Assembly (NCBI GenBank): GCA_903859225.1 | Contig: CAIOLV010000032.1 | Coordinates: 1 to 8,209 of the forward strand | DNA length: 8,209 nucleotides | Direction: 5' to 3' | From: an uncultured bacterium | Lineage (GTDB): Bacteria > Bipolaricaulota > Bipolaricaulia > UBA7950 > UBA9294 | In this document: one piece after another, positions 5,406-8,209 of the stretch | Numbering within the stretch: position 1 is the stretch's first letter | Layout: every line of letters starts with the position of its first letter | Translations under genes and position numbers: made by a program | Notes under the pieces: generated by a model | The model's database searches: none | The model's input: the letters and a program-made list of their open reading frames with translations, nothing else | Told to the model about the DNA's origin: nothing

Positions 5406-6158
5406 CTAGGCCATCGCCTCGCGACCCACGGCCGCGAAGAAAACGTCCTCCAGATCTGACTTTCCGTAGACGGCGCCGAGCTCCGCCTGGGTTCCGAGAG
5501 CATGGATGCGCCCGCGGTAGAGAATGGCCACACGGTCGCACAACTTCTCTGCCAAGCGCATGACGTGCGTCGAGAGCAGGATCGTCCGCCCTTGCTCGCG
5601 GAACAGCGCGACGGTCTCCTCGACGCTGCGCGCCGCCATGATGTCGAGCCCGAACGTCGGTTCGTCGAGGATCAGGACGGCGGGGTCGTGGATGATGCTC
5701 CGCGCGAGGGACAGCTTCTGCTTCTCGCCGGTGGAGAAGGTGCCGACGCGCCGATCGGCAAATGACGTCATCGCCAGCATCTCGAACACCTCGCCCGCAC
5801 GCTTGGCGATCGCCGCATCCGTCAAGCCGCTGATCCGCCCGAAGAAGCGCAGCGTCTCGCGCGCGGTGAAGCGATCGTAGAGGCCCGTCTCGGTGCCGAG
5901 GAAGCCGATCTGCTCTCGGACGCGGTCCGGATCCTTCCTCGTGTCGAATCCTGCGATCGTCACGCTGCCCGAGGTCGGCGTGAGGATCGTCGCCAGCATG
6001 CGCAACGTCGTGGTCTTGCCCGCCCCGTTCGGTCCGAGCAGCCCGAACACCTCGCCGGCGCGACACTCGAACGACACGTCGTCCACGGCGCGCACGACGC
6101 CGCGCCGCGTCCGGAACTCCTTGGTCAGGTTGCGCACTTCGACAAGCACGTCGGTCAT
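5406..6158 (-). CDS. ABC transporter ATP-binding protein, NatA-like
   Basis: This 250-residue ATPase should drive the NatB-like permease at 2442-3641. Visible motifs are Walker A GPNGAGKTT (42-50), the NatA-style segment IGFLGTETGLYDRFTARE (84-101), the ABC signature FSTGEKQKLSLARS (141-154), Walker B VLILDEPTFGLD (161-172) and the H-loop STHVM with H198. Two features are unusual but typical of NatA relatives: no obvious glutamine in the Q-loop, and STGEK in place of LSGGQ. I chose ATG 6158 because homology starts there (VEVRNLTKEF). The longer open frame to 6368 would overlap serS by over 200 bases and reads as unrelated Arg-rich sequence. The start overlaps the serS stop as ATGA, and no Shine-Dalgarno sequence is seen, so translation probably relies on coupling to serS. 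The transported substrate is unknown. Confidence 0.93.
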   Translation of the reverse strand: MTDVLVEVRNLTKEFRTRRGVVRAVDDVSFECRAGEVFGLLGPNGAGKTTTLRMLATILTPTSGSVTIAGFDTRKDPDRVREQIGFLGTETGLYDRFTARETLRFFGRISGLTDAAIAKRAGEVFEMLAMTSFADRRVGTFSTGEKQKLSLARSIIHDPAVLILDEPTFGLDIMAARSVEETVALFREQGRTILLSTHVMRLAEKLCDRVAILYRGRIHALGTQAELGAVYGKSDLEDVFFAAVGREAMA

Positions 6159-7414
6159 AGCGTGTCGAATCCGACGAGCGGGCGGAGCGCCGCCGGAACT
6201 TCGATCGTCCCGTCCTCCGCCTGGTTGTTTTCGAGGATGGCCGCCATGAGTCGTGACGTGGCAACGCCGGATCCGTTCAGAGTATGCACGAAAACGGGCT
6301 TGTCCTTCGGGGTCGGCCGATAGCGGATGTTGCCGCGACGCGCCTGGAAGGCCTCGCAGTTCGAACACGATGAGACCTCGTAGTAGCGGCCCTGCCCGGG
6401 CAAGTACACCTCTAGATCGACCGTCTTCGTCGCCTGCTGCGCCATGTCCTCGGTCGTCAGGAGCGCAACGCGATAGTGCATTCCGAGCGCCTGTAGCACG
6501 GATTCGGCGTCTTCGATCAGCAAGTCCTGCTCGGCGTACGACGTCTCCGGGGTTGTGAACTTGAACAGCTCCACTTTGTTGAACTGGTGGATGCGGATGA
6601 GTCCTCGCTCCTCCTCGCCGTAGCTGCCGGCCTCGCGGCGGAAGCAGGGCGTGTACGCGACGTACTTCTTCGGCAGTTCCTCCGCCGTCAGGGTCTCGCC
6701 ACGATGCAGGTTCACGAGCAGGCTCTCGGCGGTCGGATTCAGGTAGAGCCCATCCCGCTCGATAGCATAGACGTCGTCGGCGAACTTGGGCAGTTGCGAC
6801 GAAACGTAGAAGCTCTCGGCGTTGGCCACAAACGGCGGAAGGATCGGCGTGTAGCCCCGCCGCGCGTGGTGCGAGATCATGAACTGAATCAGGGCGAACT
6901 CGAGCAATGCGCCACGGCCGACGTACATCGGGAACTTCGCCCCCGCGATCGCCGCGGCACGGCGGAAGTCCAGCAGCCCCTTCTCTTCGCCGATCTCGAG
7001 GTGATGGCGCACCGCGAACGCTGGTTCACGACGCGTACCGAAGCTGCGGAGGATGACCTTCTCGTCCTTCCTGCCGACGGGCACGGACGGGTGCGGCAGG
7101 TTCGGCAGGCGGCCGACGATGTCCTCGATTCGCTGTTCCACAATGCGGAGATCCTCGTCAAGCTTCGAGGCCCGGACGGAGACTTCGCTCAGTCTCCCGA
7201 GCAGGTCGTCGGCGGTCTTCCCCGCCTTCTTGCGGGCCGCGACCTCCTGCGATCCGCGGTTCTTCTCCGCCTTCAGCTCTTCGACCTCGCCGATGACTCT
7301 CCGCCGCGCGTCGTCGAGCTCGAAGAGGGCAGCGAGGTCGATGGACGGATCGCGCGTCTTGAGGCGCGCCTCCACGTCCGCCCGGTGTTCCCGCAACTCT
7401 CGAATGTCGAGCAT
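6155..7414 (-). CDS. serS: Seryl-tRNA synthetase
   Basis: SerRS charges tRNA-Ser, and also tRNA-Sec where present, with serine in the cytoplasm. The 419-residue length is normal for the bacterial enzyme. Residues 1-105 form the N-terminal tRNA-binding domain, with two long charged helices (about 27-100) making the antiparallel coiled coil. The class II core follows: motif 1 around 166-195 (ALIQFMISHHARRGYTPILP), the serine-binding TxE loop T228-A-E230, motif 2 FRREAGSYGEEERGLIRIHQ (258-277), EVSSCSNCEAFQARR (346-360), and motif 3 NGSGVATSRLMAAILEN (380-396) with R388. The usual motif 3 wording is GSGLAVGR, so ATS is a mild variation. GGAGG lies 8 bases before ATG 7414, and a promoter lies at 7441-7469. 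It is the first gene of a probable operon with the ABC ATPase, whose ATG overlaps the serS TGA. Confidence 0.97.
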   Translation of the reverse strand: MLDIRELREHRADVEARLKTRDPSIDLAALFELDDARRRVIGEVEELKAEKNRGSQEVAARKKAGKTADDLLGRLSEVSVRASKLDEDLRIVEQRIEDIVGRLPNLPHPSVPVGRKDEKVILRSFGTRREPAFAVRHHLEIGEEKGLLDFRRAAAIAGAKFPMYVGRGALLEFALIQFMISHHARRGYTPILPPFVANAESFYVSSQLPKFADDVYAIERDGLYLNPTAESLLVNLHRGETLTAEELPKKYVAYTPCFRREAGSYGEEERGLIRIHQFNKVELFKFTTPETSYAEQDLLIEDAESVLQALGMHYRVALLTTEDMAQQATKTVDLEVYLPGQGRYYEVSSCSNCEAFQARRGNIRYRPTPKDKPVFVHTLNGSGVATSRLMAAILENNQAEDGTIEVPAALRPLVGFDTL

Positions 7415-7440
7415 CGTCAGGGCCTCCGTTTCGCGCTGCG

Positions 7441-7469
7441 ATTCTAGGAGACCGCCCCGCCTCCAGCAA
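7441..7469 (-). promoter_or_regulatory. Probable serS operon promoter
   Basis: On the minus strand TTGCTG (7469-7464), a 17-bp spacer and TAGAAT (7446-7441) precede the serS ATG by 26 bases. The -10 box matches consensus at five of six positions and the -35 at three. The GGAGG ribosome site lies between this promoter and the start codon. It would drive serS and the exporter genes downstream. Confidence 0.45.
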
Positions 7470-7523
7470 ACCCGGCAGCCGCGATGCCCTTCCTGACTGG
7501 TTTCGCGCTCCGCCTCCGCTGGG

Positions 7524-7529
7524 TATAAT
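7524..7529 (+). promoter_or_regulatory. -10 box for the RNase Z-like gene
   Basis: A perfect TATAAT hexamer lies 90 bases before the ATG at 7620. No good -35 box is found 16-18 bp upstream (TTTCGC at 7501-7506). TGGG just before it places a TG one base away from the extended -10 position. The predicted leader is about 80 bases and carries a GGGAGG ribosome site. Confidence 0.45.
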
Positions 7530-7619
7530 GACGCTCCGCAGTGGGTCCCGCGGCAGTGTCACTGGATGCGCCGCCGGCCGTCCTGCGGCGTTCGTTCTCG
7601 GCCCAGGGAGGCTCACGGC

Positions 7620-8209
7620 ATGCGGATCCTGATGTACTCGAAAGCGCTCTACTCGAGCTGGCTCTACTACAGCCCGGACCGCATTCTGTTCGACGCCGGC
7701 GAAGGCGCCAGTTCGATCCTCGGCAACAAGGCATTCGCCATCCGCAGGGTGTTCATCTCCCACGGGCACGCCGACCACGTCGCCGGCCTCGTCGGCTTGG
7801 TCAACATCCGCAACAACGCCATGGGGGATAAAGAGAAGGAACTCTCCATCTACTACCCGAAGGACAACTTCCTCGTGACCGAGATGATGGCCTTCCTCGC
7901 GCGCACCAATCGGCGTCTCACCTACGACCTGGAATGGGTTCCACTCGCTCCCGGCGATCGCGTTCCGCTCGAGGGAGGGGCAACGCCGCGCTACGTCGAG
8001 GCGTTCCCAACGGTTCACGTCCACAACGAGAAGTCTCTCGGGTTCAACATCGTCGAGGTGCGACATCGCCTGAAGCCGGAGATGGCCGGCCGGAGCCAGG
8101 AAGAGATCGTCGCCGTCGTCCGCGCCGAGGGGAAAGAGGCGGTCACCGAGCACTACGAGCAGAAGCTCTTCTCGTACGGAGGAGACTCCGTCCCGCTGAA
8201 AGCGGCCTA
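7620..8209 (+). CDS. RNase Z-like metallo-beta-lactamase-fold hydrolase, partial (C-terminus beyond right edge)
   Basis: The frame opens with ATG 7620, eight bases after GGGAGG, and stays open for 196 codons to the window edge. It shows the metallo-beta-lactamase fold motifs in order: LFDAGEGAS (23-31), the zinc motif H48-G-H50-A-D52-H53 in ISHGHADHVAGLVGL, a further histidine ligand candidate in FPTVHVHNEKSLGFNIVE (129-146; H133 or H135), and the bridging aspartate D189 in YGGDSVPL. The order, spacing and the short SLGF/IVE segment after the third histidine match RNase Z rather than glyoxalase II or beta-lactamase branches. RNase Z trims the 3' trailer of tRNA precursors. The motifs differ from the classical GEGTQ and HLHGDH wording, so a relative with another phosphodiester substrate is possible. 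The C-terminal histidine motif is outside the window. It is divergent from serS. Confidence 0.8.
   Translation, partial: MRILMYSKALYSSWLYYSPDRILFDAGEGASSILGNKAFAIRRVFISHGHADHVAGLVGLVNIRNNAMGDKEKELSIYYPKDNFLVTEMMAFLARTNRRLTYDLEWVPLAPGDRVPLEGGATPRYVEAFPTVHVHNEKSLGFNIVEVRHRLKPEMAGRSQEEIVAVVRAEGKEAVTEHYEQKLFSYGGDSVPLKAA

Larger units (their letters stand above)
7415..7619. other. Divergent intergenic region between serS and the RNase Z-like gene
   Basis: This 205-bp GC-rich gap holds two back-to-back promoter candidates: TAGAAT for serS and TATAAT for the hydrolase gene. No T-box leader fits upstream of serS, because the predicted leader is only about 20 bases. No RNA gene was recognised. Confidence 0.4.

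Noticed and set aside
4396..5409. Long plus-strand open frame opposite the beta-helix gene (337 codons).
   Set aside because: It is an antisense shadow in GC-rich DNA with no ribosome site or recognisable domain. The opposite strand carries clear domains.
5344..6264. Fusion of the beta-helix protein with a long Arg-rich N-terminal region (870 codons from 6264).
   Set aside because: The upstream part is the ATPase gene read in the wrong frame. A strong ribosome site and signal peptide mark the true start at 5343.
6159..6368. 70-residue N-terminal extension of the ABC ATPase.
   Set aside because: It lies inside serS, is unlike any ABC protein, and homology starts at ATG 6158 on the serS stop.
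6587..7447. Long plus-strand open frame opposite serS (286 codons).
   Set aside because: It is an antisense shadow of a strongly conserved gene, with composition set by the serS codons.
7158..8153. 331-codon minus-strand frame across the serS start and the RNase Z-like gene.
   Set aside because: It covers parts of two recognised genes in wrong frames plus their shared promoter region.

Overview
The window is GC-rich bacterial chromosome with tightly packed genes. Bacterial origin is shown by SmpB (trans-translation), a bacterial-type seryl-tRNA synthetase with an N-terminal coiled-coil arm, and Shine-Dalgarno sequences of the AGGAGG type before several starts. The phylum cannot be fixed from this sequence. 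A deep-branching uncultured lineage such as Bipolaricaulota/Acetothermia is a guess from protein style only.

Layout, left to right. (1) 1-630, minus: the N-terminal part of a secreted beta-rich protein that runs off the left edge. (2) 846-1310, plus: smpB. (3) 1318-1847: five diverged copies of a palindromic element, each 76-87 bp and repeating every 104-116 bp. They fill the whole gap between the convergent ends of smpB and the next gene. (4) 1854-2249, minus: a GxxExxY-family protein with RecB-like PD-(D/E)XK nuclease residues, behind a good promoter that predicts an almost leaderless mRNA. (5) 2308-2462: a second, unrelated repeat cluster of two 59-bp hairpin repeats plus a perfect 17-bp inverted repeat built over the stop codon of the next gene. 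(6) 2442-7414, minus: a probable four-gene operon, serS, a NatA-type ABC ATPase, a secreted NosD-like beta-helix protein, and a NatB-type ABC-2 permease. (7) 7620-8209, plus: an RNase Z-like metallo-beta-lactamase-fold hydrolase, divergent from serS and cut by the right edge.

How the genes may work together. The ATPase and permease should form one ABC-2 exporter. Placing an exported NosD-type beta-helix protein between them recalls NosD-NosF-NosY, so the three may form one envelope machine. The ATPase start overlaps the serS stop (ATGA), which couples the transporter to a housekeeping gene. smpB, serS and the RNase Z-like gene are all translation or RNA housekeeping functions. The most unusual part is 1311-2462, where a small nuclease-like gene lies between two different families of palindromic repeats.
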